This document shows, one piece after another, positions 45,318 to 57,190 of a stretch of DNA of 64,000 bases; the stretch's first letter is position 1; each line of letters begins with the position of its first letter. The notes beneath the pieces were generated by a model. That model was given only the letters and a program-made list of their open reading frames with translations, searched no databases and was not told where the DNA came from. The stretch is from Eremomyces bilateralis CBS 781.70. Its lineage: Eukaryota > Ascomycota > Dothideomycetes > Eremomycetales > Eremomycetaceae. Both the position numbers and the translations under genes were made by a program. The DNA lies in NCBI RefSeq assembly GCF_010015585.1, contig NW_022985099.1, positions 6,403 to 70,402 on the forward strand, read 5' to 3'.

Positions 45318-45941
45318 AATTGCTTCTACTTGAAGGTACTTCGCTCGTAACGCTTGATGACGGGGTATGTGTTGATCGTTTTGGCGTGTCAGTCAATCAC
45401 GGAAACAATTCGGTCAGAAGTAGCTATGTACATAGTTTACCTTGACGGGTATATACACCCAGGCTTATGTAATCTTATGTAATCTACAAGGTGCAGTGAC
45501 TAAGTAATAGCCGCGGATTTCGACAGTATGGAAGAATGCGGAGGTACGATAGGTTGCATTTTTAAGAAAATATTTAAAAGCGATCAAAATGATCGAATGT
45601 TCAAAGCAAATCCAGGTACCGTAAAAATCAAGCCCGCTTAACTACCATATGATGTCACAAGGGCTGGCACAGCCGAGGTCATGGGATTGCTTCAACAATA
45701 CCATCTACGATACCGTCAGAAACTCAGAATAGCATTCTCAAGGTGGTCCATAAATGGTAGAAGTTGGGCAAAACAGCACATTCTCGATATGTGACCAGTA
45801 TGGCGGTCTAGTAAATATATGCGTATTTGACTTTCGTCTCATTTATCAATTCAGGTTTCAATGACTTCAGTTCGCAAGAAACGGAGAACCCGCAGAATGC
45901 GATACGGAAGAAGGGATAGCCGTGGCAGACTCTTCCTCCAG

Positions 45942-46826
45942 TCACTGGAACCTATCCGCGTTCTGATCCATCCATCTCCAGTCATGAGACAATATGACTT
46001 CTACGCCCATATCTCTGAACTTCCTGACTCTTTTCAAGTGAACTTCCGCTTCCTCATTATCCTGATGCGCACACTTCATCCCTTTCCCAGACGGGTCGGG
46101 GTAGAACGCTACATCTGAGGTTCCATCGAGGATCGTCACATCGTGGCATGTGTCGCCGGCGAGAAACACCCACTTGTTACTGCTCGCCCGCACGAAAAGA
46201 TTGATGTGGCCTGCTAGATGCCCGGGCGAGTTGACGATGTAGATCCAGTTCTCCGCGAATAGTTTATGAGCTTCCGGGAATGGGCCGACGCGTTCCCAGA
46301 ACGGTTGGCCGGATTCGTCAAGCGGATTGCTTTCGGGAGCCGGGAGCTCGGTTGCTTGGCCAGGGAGGAATAAATCTGAATCATAAATGCTCTCTGGGTC
46401 CTTGGGATATGCCGTGTCTCCAGTAAGAAGGCTCAATGCACCCGGGCCAACGAGTACCTTCGCGTTCTTGAACCGTTTCGGGACACCCGTATGGTCATAA
46501 TGCAGATGACTCAGAATGATCCACTTGATATCCTCAGGCTCGACGCCTTTGGCTTTGAGGCTATCGAAGACGTCTAATGACACATCTGTGGAAATGACGG
46601 TCTTCAGGCGATGTTGAACTGCCGGAGGGTAGGTTGACGTATCTTTGTTAAGGCCAAGGTCGAAGAGAATGTGGCCTTGCGAAGGATGCGTTATGAGCCA
46701 GGCCATGGAGGGGCTGAGACGCTCGTTCTCACCCGATGGCGGGGCTTCAGAGATGAACAGGTGAGAGGGGAGGTGCATAGAGCCTGCATCAAGGCGGCGG
46801 ACTTGAGTAACTTTCGGTAGACTCAT
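45942..46826 (-). CDS. Metallo-beta-lactamase-fold hydrolase (AHL-lactonase-like)
   Basis: A single exon gives 294 aa without a signal peptide, so probably cytosolic. The zinc motif is SHLHYDHTG (His107, His109, Asp111, His112); further ligands are His203 (NSPGHLAGH), Asp225 (LAGDTCHD) and His281 (LSHDW). The order and spacing match the AHL-lactonase branch, whose members open lactone rings or hydrolyse related esters. Fungal members are often found in clusters that break down plant or bacterial lactones and lactams. The real substrate is unknown. It shares a 488-base divergent promoter with the aldehyde dehydrogenase, which suggests that the two are made together. Confidence 0.82.
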   Translation of the reverse strand: MSLPKVTQVRRLDAGSMHLPSHLFISEAPPSGENERLSPSMAWLITHPSQGHILFDLGLNKDTSTYPPAVQHRLKTVISTDVSLDVFDSLKAKGVEPEDIKWIILSHLHYDHTGVPKRFKNAKVLVGPGALSLLTGDTAYPKDPESIYDSDLFLPGQATELPAPESNPLDESGQPFWERVGPFPEAHKLFAENWIYIVNSPGHLAGHINLFVRASSNKWVFLAGDTCHDVTILDGTSDVAFYPDPSGKGMKCAHQDNEEAEVHLKRVRKFRDMGVEVILSHDWRWMDQNADRFQ

Positions 46827-47314
46827 GGTTTGCTAGAGACAATAACGAGCGCTGCGTCGGGCAGGGGGGTATATCAAGTATTCAACGGAATCGTTCTTGG
46901 TAGGTGAAGCTTGGATTTCGAAAGTTAAGTTGCGGAAAACTGCGTAGTAGGGCCAATAATGAAGAGTACCATATCCACAGTGACCTTCCTGATATATCTT
47001 CAACAATACGGCGCTATTTTGAATCTCATCCAGGAACGCTAACCAGACTGGTGCTTTCAATCCGCGATTCACTTTACGGGATGCTAACTATTAACAAAAT
47101 AGGAAGAAGATGAATAGAGATGAAGGACTAGTTTGAGTGGAGACGGTAATAGCTCACTAGCATCATATTCAAGGGACAGGAAGTCCAATCATGAATTGAC
47201 AAAACCGAGGCTGCGGGGTTCGGAATAGATATATAGGCAAGGGTGTGAAGCTCTCCGTCGCATCGGCAGATAGCTTCAACACGAATTCGCGGATCATCGA
47301 AAGTCGGGGAAAAC
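46827..47314. promoter_or_regulatory. Divergent promoter of lactonase-like and ALDH genes
   Basis: The two start codons are 488 bases apart on opposite strands, so this region must carry both promoters. I saw no certain operator. The arrangement supports joint control of the hydrolase and the dehydrogenase. Confidence 0.5.
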
Positions 47315-48913
47315 ATGAGCGTACTACTTAAGACCATCCCGTATCAGGTCAGTCTTTCTTTCCTAGCAACTGTGGTATGGGCTTACAGTCTCTAGCTCAA
47401 AGATCCGAGCTTGCTAGACAACAAATGCTTCATTGGCAGCAAATGGGTTGAGTCCAGTACAGGGAAGTCTTTCGCAGTCCTTGGTAAGAATAATTCATTC
47501 GTGAAGGATGGCAGATTCTGATGATGGGAGGTAGACCCTGAAGATGATCAGACAATCTGTCACGTACCCGATCTCAGCCGCCGGGAAATACAAGAAGCAA
47601 TTGGCGTAGCCCATGAATCATTTCTCGAGTATCGCCGGAAACCCGCCCGCGAGAGACGGGCGCTACTGCGAAAATGGGCCGACCTTATCAAGGCCAACAA
47701 GGAGGATCTTGCAGCCATCTGTACACTGGAGCTAGGAAAGCCGTTTACCGAATCCCTGGGGACCGTCAAGTACGGGACTGACTACCTCGACTGGTTCGAC
47801 GGCCTGATTGAACAGGTGGGCGGAGAAACGATACCTGCCGCGCGACCTGACAACCGGATCATTACAATTCGCCAGCCGCAGGGCGTCGTCGCAGCAATCA
47901 CCCCTTGGAATTCGCCGATCGCCATGATCGCTCGAAAAGCCGGCGCTGCGATCGCGGTGGGGAACACTGTTGTCTGCAAGCCCGCGCCAGAAACGCCACT
48001 TTGCGCGATCGCTCTTGCGAAACTGGCGGAAAGGGCAGGATATCCACCCGGTGTGTTTAACGTTGTCACCGTGAGCCCGGAAAGAACGCCGGAAATTGGA
48101 GCGGAACTATGCGAGAATCCGAAAGTGCGGCATCTGAGTTTTACAGGAAGCACGGCGGTTGGCCGGTTCTTGAATGGAGAGTGCGCGAAAAGGATGAAGC
48201 GGACAAGTATGGAGCTAGGCGGGAACGCGCCGTTCATCGTCTTTGAAGATGCGAAACTTGGACAGGCGGTCGACGGGCTGATTGCCAGTAAGTTCCGGTC
48301 GTCGGGCCAAACCTGCGTGTGTGCGAACCGAATTCTGGTGCACGAGACGATTTTCCAAGAGTTTGCAGAGAGGTTGGCGAAACGAGTTCCGGAGGCCTTG
48401 ACTTCGGGCTCCGTGTGGGATCCAAAGACGAATTACGGTCCATTGTACTCGGGCAAAGGACTCGCAAAAGTCCAGCAGCACTGGGATGATGCCGTGAAAC
48501 ATGGCGCGAAAGTTCTTCTCTCGGACGAGAGCCCAAGGGGGCCAAACTTTGTTTCGCCGACCATACTGAGCTTACCATCCGGAATGGACAACCTTGCATC
48601 CCTCGCATTCTCGAATGAGGAAACATTCGGCCCTCTTGCAATTCTAGTTCCTTTTGCGAAGGAAGAGGAGGCCGTAAGGTACGCCAACAGCACTTCGACC
48701 GGTCTAGCGTCGTACTTCTATACCTCTGATTTCAGCCGTATTTGGCGCGTTGCAGAGGCACTGGAAACAGGAATGGTTGGAGTGAGTGTGGGTCTAGTTA
48801 GTGCCGTGGAGATGCCGTTCGGTGGTATCAAACAGAGCGGTGTTGGGAGGGAAGGCGGCGCTCATTGCTTGGAGGAATATACAGAACTGAAGGCAATTAC
48901 TATCGGCATTTAG
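47315..48913 (+). CDS. Aldehyde dehydrogenase (succinate-semialdehyde dehydrogenase-like)
   Basis: Three exons, 47315-47347, 47396-47483 and 47535-48913, give 499 aa, full family length. The enzyme oxidises an aldehyde to a carboxylic acid with NAD(P)+. PWNSPIAMIARKAGAAIAVG is the coenzyme region, FTGSTAVGR the Rossmann glycine motif, MELGGNAPFIV holds the general-base Glu (about 266), and SSGQTCVCANR the catalytic Cys (about 299). The CVCANR form is that of the succinate-semialdehyde dehydrogenase branch, but related enzymes act on other short or aromatic aldehydes. One oddity: the second intron was placed at GGTAG rather than an earlier AG because only this joins VLDPEDDQ. SDR and lactonase-like genes flank it. 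Confidence 0.88.
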
Positions 48914-49171
48914 ACGCCGGTAAGTTACATGTAAAAGCAGGGTAGTCATATGCAAAAGGCAAATGAATAGAAGCGGTTAATGACCCTTGGTCATCAGCTA
49001 ATCCCATAGCTAATCTCATGCTAAATTCGTATCGAATCAGCTTGGAGAGGCAAGAAGAAACTCCTCGGCGTCCAATCATGGCAGCGATATACTTCCCCGC
49101 ACGACAACATATTTCCCGGATCATGAATGCTGTGGCCTCTTGACGTTTTACGGCTGAGAAAAGAATTCAAG

Positions 49172-50002
49172 ATGGGTCGACTAAATGGAAAAGTTGCAAT
49201 CGTGACAGGCGGTGGTTCAGGGTTCGGAGAAGCGATAGCGAAGGCTTTTGCGAACGAAGGCGCCCATGTGCTCATCGCCGACATCGCAGTTGAAAACGGA
49301 AGGCGAGTCGAGGCCGAAATCGAACAGACGAGTTCAGAAGGCCAAGGAAGAGCAGTGTTTATCGAGTTCGACTGCGTCAGCCAGCAATCATGGAAAGAAG
49401 CACTTGAGTTCGCCAAAGAAAAATTTGGAAAGCTGGACATCGTGGTGAATAATGCCGGTACCACGTATAAGAAGAAGCCAAGCATCGAGGTGACTGAAGA
49501 AGAGTTTGACAAGATTATCAACGTCAACATCAAGAGCATCTACCAAAGCGTAGCCGTAGTCATGCCATACTTCGTCGAACGAAAGCAAGGAGTGTTCCTC
49601 AACACGTCCTCGGTTGCTGGTACAAGAGTCAGGCCTGGACAGGTCTTCTATGGAGGCACCAAAGGCTTCGTAAACACGGTAAACGTCCGATGAGAACCAT
49701 TCCTTAGAGATGAGAAGCTGAACGTGTCTTAGATCACTCAGGGCCTTGCAGCAGAGTACGGGCCGATGGGCGTCAGGATCAATTCACTCTGCCCCCTCCG
49801 TGGCGCGACAGGACTGCTGGAGATGTTTTCGGGGGTCCCAGACACGCCTGAGGAGCGAGCTCGTTTCGCTCAAAGCGTTCCGCTCAGGAGGATGTCGGAA
49901 CCTGCCGATATTGCTGCTGCTGCGGTATTTTTGGCAAGCGATGAGGCCTCGTTCATAACCGGCGTCAATCTGCCAATCGATGGAGGACGACTGGCTGTGT
50001 GA
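49172..50002 (+). CDS. Short-chain dehydrogenase/reductase (classical SDR)
   Basis: Two exons, 49172-49678 and 49733-50002, give 258 aa, normal for classical SDRs. The coenzyme motif is TGGGSGFGEA (from about residue 10), followed by an acidic Asp in LIADIAVENG (NAD+ preference), NNAG near 93, the catalytic Ser in NTSSVAG, and Tyr160/Lys164 in YGGTKG. The end, SDEASFITGVNLPIDGGR, is the usual SDR close (compare FabG). I placed the start at MGRLNGKVAIVTGG because the longer frame has an unlikely extra 15 residues. It probably interconverts a hydroxyl and a keto group. It follows the aldehyde dehydrogenase on the same strand, 258 bases after its stop. Confidence 0.87.
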
Positions 50003-51382
50003 TGCTTTCATATAGGGGCTGTGAAACAGCTGGCTTAGAGACCATCTCGAGAGGCGACACTTCGAAAGTGATTAGTGACGTGACAGGGAACTGAGTCTAA
50101 TCCAAGGGTAGATGAAATGAAAACAAGAATCAGGATCATGTCCATGATGGGAATTAAACAATGCACGTTTCAAATCCCATCATCATTGTTTTCTTGCGAT
50201 ACGCGTCAACACGAATGTGTTGGCAGACTTGCACGACTGGCATTTGCAGTGCACTGAACCGAACCCACTTTCAGCTGTCTGACCAAATGCTCAACTTTGA
50301 CTCCCTCTGCCCTCTGGAGGTTCATCATCACGATGTCCCTAATCAAGTCCTCTGAACCTGGACGCTGCAATGAACTGTTGTTGCAGTTATAGGGGAAGGA
50401 AATGTATTTTGGAATCAGGGATTGTTATCATGTCTGGGCTCCAGGAAAGATGTTGCTGTCCCCGTACTCTGGGAGGACTGTTCACATTCAACTCCAACGT
50501 CCGTACACTCAATCTCAGCCACGCCAGAGTCCAGACATCACTGTCATGGTAATTGTCGCCGGGTCATATGCATTTCATGGTGGTAGGTTTTCCTAGCCAA
50601 CACAAGGCAGGGCTGTGACATTGATAGGGCATGCGGTTTGATGGCGTTTCCTCAGCTCTCGTCAAAACCATCCAACTGTGCAACACTCCTCGACCAATGT
50701 CTGCGATGAGCAAGGCAACCTGCAGCCAAAGCAATAAAAGGCCGAGACCGCCATGCAGTTCGCCGTTTGCGACTGGATGAGACTGGACTCAACTTCATGA
50801 ACGGCATCTTCCGTCTCGTGGCATTTCCCAGCTTCTGCTTCATTTTCCTAAAATACCGATTCAGCCTCTTCTTTCTGTTCTGCACACCAAGTCCGAACAG
50901 CAGGTATCCTTGCAGACGTTTCTCTCCTTGTCCAGTCTGTCCCTTTTTTTGCCCTATTGGGTGCCTAAACTGATACTTGGCCGACCTAACGGTGATGATT
51001 TGGTGCCAGCTGTTCGCCGTCTAGACTGCTCGCTTCAGACGTAGGGCAGGGCGGCGCTCCGGGAGTTAAACAAAGCTGTTTAGGCGATACTGCTGGATAC
51101 TGTTGGCGCTGGCCTGAAATGAGCGGAAACACTCTTCAGGTATCGTGATGTTACACAGCCCGACCCTGGCAGTAGAGAGGTTGACAACAAAGTCGGGTAA
51201 TCATTGAGGACCTGCAACCTCCAGACCGTATATCTAGAGGGTTACCCTCTCCTTTCTATACAGTTTGGAATCTTAGAAAGTCCAGCTCATTCCTTCCAGT
51301 ACTCCCTTGGGTTTCTGTTGCCTTCTGTTTCATCATTCGCTACAGTTCACTACAGTGACGAACGTCTGTTTAGCTATATAAA
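50003..51382. other. Intergenic, no gene seen
   Basis: About 1.4 kb between the SDR and the VWA gene. Short frames (for example 50652-50885 minus) have no motif. A TATATAAA stretch at 51375-51382 abuts the proposed split start codon of the next gene, too close to act as its TATA box. Confidence 0.45.
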
Positions 51383-52676
51383 ATGTGAGACCCTACGACC
51401 ATTTTCTGTATCATATGGTGCTAACGCTAGGCTCAGGACACAATTCTCTCGCTTCATCGTTCCAGCTTTGCTGTTCTCGTCTGCTTTTGCATCCCCTTCC
51501 TACCATTCCAACAGCCTACAAGCACGGCAAACTTCCCCCAACGATGCATGCCAAGGCCTCCAAATCAACTTAGGTAATGGAGGTCGGAAGATCGGTATCG
51601 TGATTGACTCGTCGGGGTCTAACCTCGATACCGACCCAAATGACCTTCGCGTCGTTGCTGGTAGAACCTTGAATAGTGCCTTGGTGACTGCTGCCGGGGC
51701 GACCGGTGGAAAGCAGCCAGATCTCGTCACAGTTGTGGACTTCGACTATAGTGCTACTGTCATCTACGGCCTCGGTGACCCTGCCGGGGCCGGACCAAGC
51801 TTTAGTAGTATTGACTCTAGCGGTGGCACCTATATTGCCGAGGGTGTCAAGGCAGCTTACGACGAGTTGACAAAGCAGAACTCTGGTTCTACTGCTGATC
51901 GCACTGGTATCATTGTCTTGACGGACGGTGAAGACTCTTCCGCTGACGAGCTCGTCACGGAGATTCAAAGAGCCGGGAATGCATCCATCAAGGTCTCGTT
52001 CGGATTTCTCTCTCCAAGCGGCTCCTCCCCCTCATACCCCGAGGTCCTCAGCGCCATTTTGAACACCGGTGGGATCTTCCGAACCGTCGATACCGACTCC
52101 GCCCAACAAGCGTTCATCAGCACCGTTCTCGCCAACGGACTAACCACGAGCGACGGCGGCACCGACGTCTCCTCAATCCTCATCTCCGGCCTTTCCATCG
52201 CCGCCAGCTCCAACTCGAACGGCCCGAACACATTCACCTACACCGGCACCGCCGGCGAAAAGATCAACATCACCATCACCGCCCTGGAAAAGCAGACCCT
52301 CGACGGCAGCATCCGCGACGCCTCCGGAACCGAGCTCACAACAGGCAGCATCAACGCGGCCGGCGTGGCGGCGCTCACGCTTGACCTCGTCAACGACGGC
52401 CCGCTCAGTGTCCTGGTGAGCGCCGCGAGCGGGTCCGGCTTGTTCACGATCGGTCTGAACTCCTCGTTGGGGGTCAGCAACTGCACGCTCGTGCCGCCGG
52501 TTACGAACGGCACGTCGGGGGGCGGTGGGGGGAACAATGCGACGGTAACGCCTTCGGCCCATCTTCCGACTGCCACGGGAAAGCCTCCGCAGTTCACGGG
52601 TGCCGCGGCCGCAGTTAATGTCGCCGGTGCTTCTACATTTGGCCTACTTGCTTTCTTCGCTGCTGCGTTGCTCTGA
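51383..52676 (+). CDS. Secreted VWA-domain protein, probably GPI-anchored; split start codon
   Basis: The long open frame has no ATG before its signal peptide. A canonical intron, GTGAGA at 51385 to CTCAG at 51436 with a GCTAACG branch site, would join AT (51383-51384) to G (51437), making ATG ACA CAA and 413 aa. The protein then begins MTQFSRFIVPALLFSSAFAS, a good signal peptide. The VWA domain spans about 50-230 with the MIDAS residues in VIDSSGS (about 56), Thr in SSGGTYIAEG, and Asp in LTDGEDSS. A beta-sandwich-like region follows, then a Gly/Asn/Thr linker and a hydrophobic C-terminus (ASTFGLLAFFAAALL) after small residues, fitting a GPI anchor. It would be an adhesion or wall protein. 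The start is the weak point. Confidence 0.72.
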
Positions 52677-53030
52677 ACTTCAGAAAGTCCTCTGAGAAAC
52701 TGCGACGAATAATCGGTTTGCTGTTCTTGTGTTTCGCTCATAATGTGTTACAGTGGCATGCGACTTCAGTTGTGCATCGAATGAGATAAATCAAATTGAC
52801 AACCTCGATGGGAATCTATCGTGCATTTTCGCAAGACACATTTCCAATGTCATTACACGTAGAACGACCAAACTCATTGGGTCGAAGGGGCCTAGCACAA
52901 CGACACTTCCTTCCGTGCCACCAGGCGGTTGAAAGACAAACCGCGTCACAATGTCCCACCCCCAACCCGGAAATTCACATTCAACGCCCATACCGTCATA
53001 GTGTACACGAACAAAAGTTCCCAACGCTTC

Positions 53031-56000
53031 TCAATCTTTTATCTTGCTCTGCTTTCTTGCGGTACCAATGTGGGTGTTATGTACCTAGGACATGGTTAAC
53101 GGGTGGTAACTTTAGACGAGAGGCGTACTAACCTTGGTAGCGAATTTCAGGCTGGTGAGGGTTTCGCCTAGATGGTCTTGCATCGGGCTCACCATCACAA
53201 ACATGAGCGTTTTGGAGTTGCCTCCGAGTGAGTATTGCAGTAGGTAAGTCAACTAGAACCGTCATTAGCTTCAAAGTCGCGCTGGGCCGCACAAAACGGG
53301 ATAGACATACCTTGCTATTCCGGTACGGAATGAAAGCTTCCTTCCCATCCTTCCCACTCCCCTGACTCCCAAGCGCGGCGATGACATCGCCCAAGCAGCT
53401 CAAACTGCGATTGATATTCTGCGTCTCTTTCAACCTCGCCCCCTCGACCCCGGAGTTCTTTACACGCTCGCTCCCGGCTAGATCCACGAGATTCAACACC
53501 CCCTCGCACCGCTCCCCGGTCTGCGAGTTCACCCCCTTCAACCGCAGCATGAACACCGAATGGCTGCGACTACTCCGCTCATTCGATTTAGTCGCCGCGA
53601 CGCTGCGGTTCTTGACCGCAGACGCCAGCATCTCGTGGACGCGGTCGGGCGAGTCCAGCGGCTCCTCGTTGGCGTTCTCGACGGTGGTTCGGGACCGCGC
53701 GGCATCGTGGCGGATTTCCAGCTTCTTCTTGTCGAGGTCTTCCGGGTTGCCGAGGAGATCGTTGAGTGTCTCGTTGTAGACTTCGACGAATTGGCCGGTC
53801 AGCTCGTAGGTCCAGCCCTTGGAGGCGAGGCGCTCTTTCTCCTCCCAGATCTGCGCGACAGCGCGGGGGATCATCCCGTCGCCGGGGGAGGACATGGTGA
53901 ACGTCTTGCCGGAGCCGGTCTGGCCGTAGCAGAAGATGCAGACGTTGTAGCCGTCAAGTGCGGACTGGACTAGCTGAGCAATCTCGTCGAAGACGTCGGA
54001 ATTCGATGCCACAGGTCCGAACACTTTGTCGAAGGAGAATGCATGCGTAGATGCCGTGACGTTGCCCAAAGCTGATTTAGTCTCGGGCCCCAGCACCGTC
54101 AGTTCCTTTCCTTCGGCCTCAACGTCCGGGAAGCCGAGTTTGGCCGCCGAATCCTCAACGCCATGGTTTTCAAGAGCTGGGCGTACCCTACAGAAGACGC
54201 GAATATTGCCTTTCAGCTCTTGCACGAGGTTATGGAGCTTGCGTCGCACTGCCTCTTCCTTCCGTAGCTTCTCTTCGCATTCCGCCGCTTGTTCTAAGGC
54301 TTCGTCCATACGACGCTGCATGTCGGTGAAGGCATGACTTTGCGCCTGCGAGTTCGATTCGAGGAAATCGATCTTCGCTCGCTGGGAGCATTGGGCAGAT
54401 TCAAGGGCCTCGCGGGCATCCTGTTCGTGGACAAGCCGGGATCGAAGCTGTTCCATAGACCGTCGCTCGTTGTCAAGTGCGAGTTCGAGTTGAGAGACTT
54501 GCGCTCGGAGGAGCGACTTCTCGGTTTCCTGGCGAGCAAGGTCTTCGTCATGCCCTTTGCCTAGTCGCTCTCGTTGGGTCGACCACTCGTTTTCTCGTTG
54601 TCGCCATTCTCTCCGTGCGTGGTCCATTTCTTTCTCCCATTTCGCGTCGATCTCTTCCACGGCATCTCTTCCAGACTTCCGCTGTCTCTCCAGATCTTGC
54701 TCAGCCTGTCGCCGCGCAGCATCAAGATCCCTTTCCAGAGCTTCAAGCTGTCGCTCCATGGACTTGCGAGTCTGATCCGCCTGATCGCCGCTTTCATCCC
54801 TTAGACGGGCCAATTCCTTTAGATGGTGGTCAGAAAGCTCCGCCGTTTCTTTCTTGTGAATTCGGGTTAGGTCGTCCTGCTCCATGGTGTGGCGCCGATT
54901 TAGGGTTTCCATTTCGAGACTTAGGGAGGATATTTGCCCTTGTGCCTCTCTTAAGCTCGCGGTTAATGTTGAATTGTCTGTCTTTACTTCGTTTAAATGA
55001 GCTGTAAGCTCGGAAACTAGATTATCAATGTATTAGCCCTGCCAGTCATAGCCAACGGTACCTTGGCAAATCGCGATATCCACAACTTACTGCGTCCTTT
55101 CTGCAATTCGATGACCTCTTTGGTCGCGACCTGGGCCTGTGCTGAACTCTCCATCTGATCTTTCATGGTGTTGACCTTCATGAACATGGTCTCGAGGTCT
55201 TCGAACTTGCGCTCGAAATCCCATTCTGCAAGAGAGAAAGAAGTCACGTTAGAATCTGGTCTGAGAAATTCCGGCCTTTTCGAAGGAGATGGAGATTGCA
55301 GGGGCCTATTGGAGTTGAGACGGGTAGAAGACGCTTTGTGCTTTGCGACGCGGGATTGAGAACGGAATTGAGACAGCGAAGATTGACTTTGACGTGTGGA
55401 AAGTGGAGTTGAAGGGCGTCCTGGACTCATTTGCCTTTGCGATGTCTGGGGTGTCATGATTGGGATGGATGATTTGAGCGGCGAGTTTGGCTGTTCAGGT
55501 TGGTTTAGTTGCGCGGCAGCTTTACCAGTCAATTCTCTCCTCTGCGGGGCCGGTTTCCTTCGATCCCGCTCCTCCAGGGTCAATCCATCGAAAGCTGAAG
55601 TTAACGAGACCTGCCGGGAAGTACATCGAGCTATATGTGGTGAACCCTGGTTAGACGTCCCTACCTCGGATGGCAATGTGGAGTGGTCCTGGTCTGGTGG
55701 AGCTTGACTGGTCGGTTGACGTATCACTGGCTGGCTCCTGTACGATAGAAGGCGTTGTTGATACATGTTGAGAGAAGGCGCTCGATTGCTTGATTGACTT
55801 TGAGTTGAAGTAGAACGCGACTCGGAAACAGTGCTTGAAGTGGAATCGCTGACGTGACGGGGTTGAGAAAAATTTGAGCGGGGCTTGCGAAAACTAATAT
55901 TCTCCAAGTTGTTGAACGTAACTGAGACAGGATTCGTACCCTTGCGTTGCGGAACCTGATATTCCGCGGCCGGATGGGATTCTGCCGAGCTCATGGGACG

Positions 56001-56605
56001 GCCGGCTCCAAGATGATGCGACTGGTTCCTCGCGTGAAGCTTCGAGTGCGTAGGTCGGTGGTGGCCTTGGACGGATGCTGACCGCGAATGTGCTCCAACA
56101 CTTTGCGACAAGTTGTGGGCGGCTCCCCTACCGCTTGGAGGGGCCATTCGAGATAGGCCTGATGAAGAGGAGGGACCAGCACGAGCGGCAGTTTGCGGAG
56201 GGCGGGTTTGGCTGATCAGAGAGCGACCGGGTGTAGTCATCGGGAGGTTCGGGCGTGATATCTCTCCAGCGCGGGCGACGAGGGTTCTTCTCTGCTTAGC
56301 ATCGGGCTCCGGTACTGTGGTTGTGTATTTGTGAGATGTCTGTCCTTCAAGGGGGCCTATAATATAGTGCAAGAACATACAACCCATTGGCCGGTGTTTC
56401 AGGTTTGTCGTCGGTGGAGGCATAGAGGATGCAGCTCGAATATTATTCTCCGACTCAGATATCTCGTGCAGCGAACTTGAGGCTCCCGGAGGAGGTATTC
56501 TGCTGGGAGGACGAATCCGCGACATTGTCGACTATGGGAAGAACCCGTTAGCTGGACTCAAGTTGCGCCCGGGGAAAGACATACAACATTCTCCTCTGAG
56601 GCCAT
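53031..56605 (-). CDS. klpA: C-terminal motor kinesin-14 (KlpA/Kar3 type)
   Basis: Five exons, 56605-56585, 56531-55091, 55016-53311, 53252-53133 and 53084-53031, give 1113 aa. The first exon holds only MASEENV; its 53-nt intron has a perfect CTAAC site. Residues 8-480 are a Ser/Pro/Arg-rich, disordered, microtubule-binding-type tail; about 480-750 form a long coiled coil; the neck and motor start at [14 protein letters not shown] (about 752). P-loop GQTGSGKT near 850, switch I NERSSRSH, switch [12 protein letters not shown] and the end [20 protein letters not shown] are all present once introns are removed, closing in a short tail KQSKIKD. It moves to microtubule minus ends and works in spindle assembly. 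Reading on past 53311 or 53133 gives false C-termini. Confidence 0.92.
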
Positions 56606-57190
56606 ATCGGGCGGATTCGGAATATGCGGAACTTTATATCATCAATGCATTGAAGGAATGGATAGATACAAGATCGGATGCAAAGAAACACAGGTTGCGA
56701 CAAACCGAATGTTAGGAGTGAGATGTAATACCAACGGTTATTCCAGAATCCGGAGTCAATCCGATGTTCTGTTTACTGGAGGTGTAAACATTGCAGGGGT
56801 TCGTAACCAGGGTCTGTGCCAGTCACGTGAATCATCTTCAGCCACGATCTATCCTCAGCCACATTTCACATGTCAGGCCAGGCATCGTTAAGGCACCAAT
56901 CAGGCACCAACATTTTCCCGTGCAACCTCCGTCACTCCGGCCCTTGTTTTTGCAATCCAGGACATTTGAGCGATTCCTCCTCTCCTCTTCCTGTATCCAG
57001 GATATTCATAGACCTTCGCTCTTTCTTTCCGGTGGAACCTACGGCGGCAAGGCCTGCTTTGCATTTTTCAGAGACCGTGTGCCTTCGTGGCTTCATCCAC
57101 AGTCCCTCGATATCTTCACAGTCTTCATCCAAACTTTAGCTTGTATCGCCTCTGTGTTTGACCAATGGACCACTAGGGAAGCGACTCACC

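Noticed and set aside
51375-51382. TATATAAA as the TATA box of the VWA gene
   Set aside because: It directly abuts the proposed first exon end, leaving no room for a transcription start before the AT of the split codon.
53128-53310. Apparent kinesin C-terminus by reading straight through
   Set aside because: It includes intron sequence; conserved motor residues [16 protein letters not shown] reappear only after splicing at 53311/53252.
56340-56400. A further intron in the klpA N-terminal region (GTATGTTCTT donor)
   Set aside because: Reading through keeps the frame, and the candidate acceptors give an intron too short (24 nt) or break the frame.
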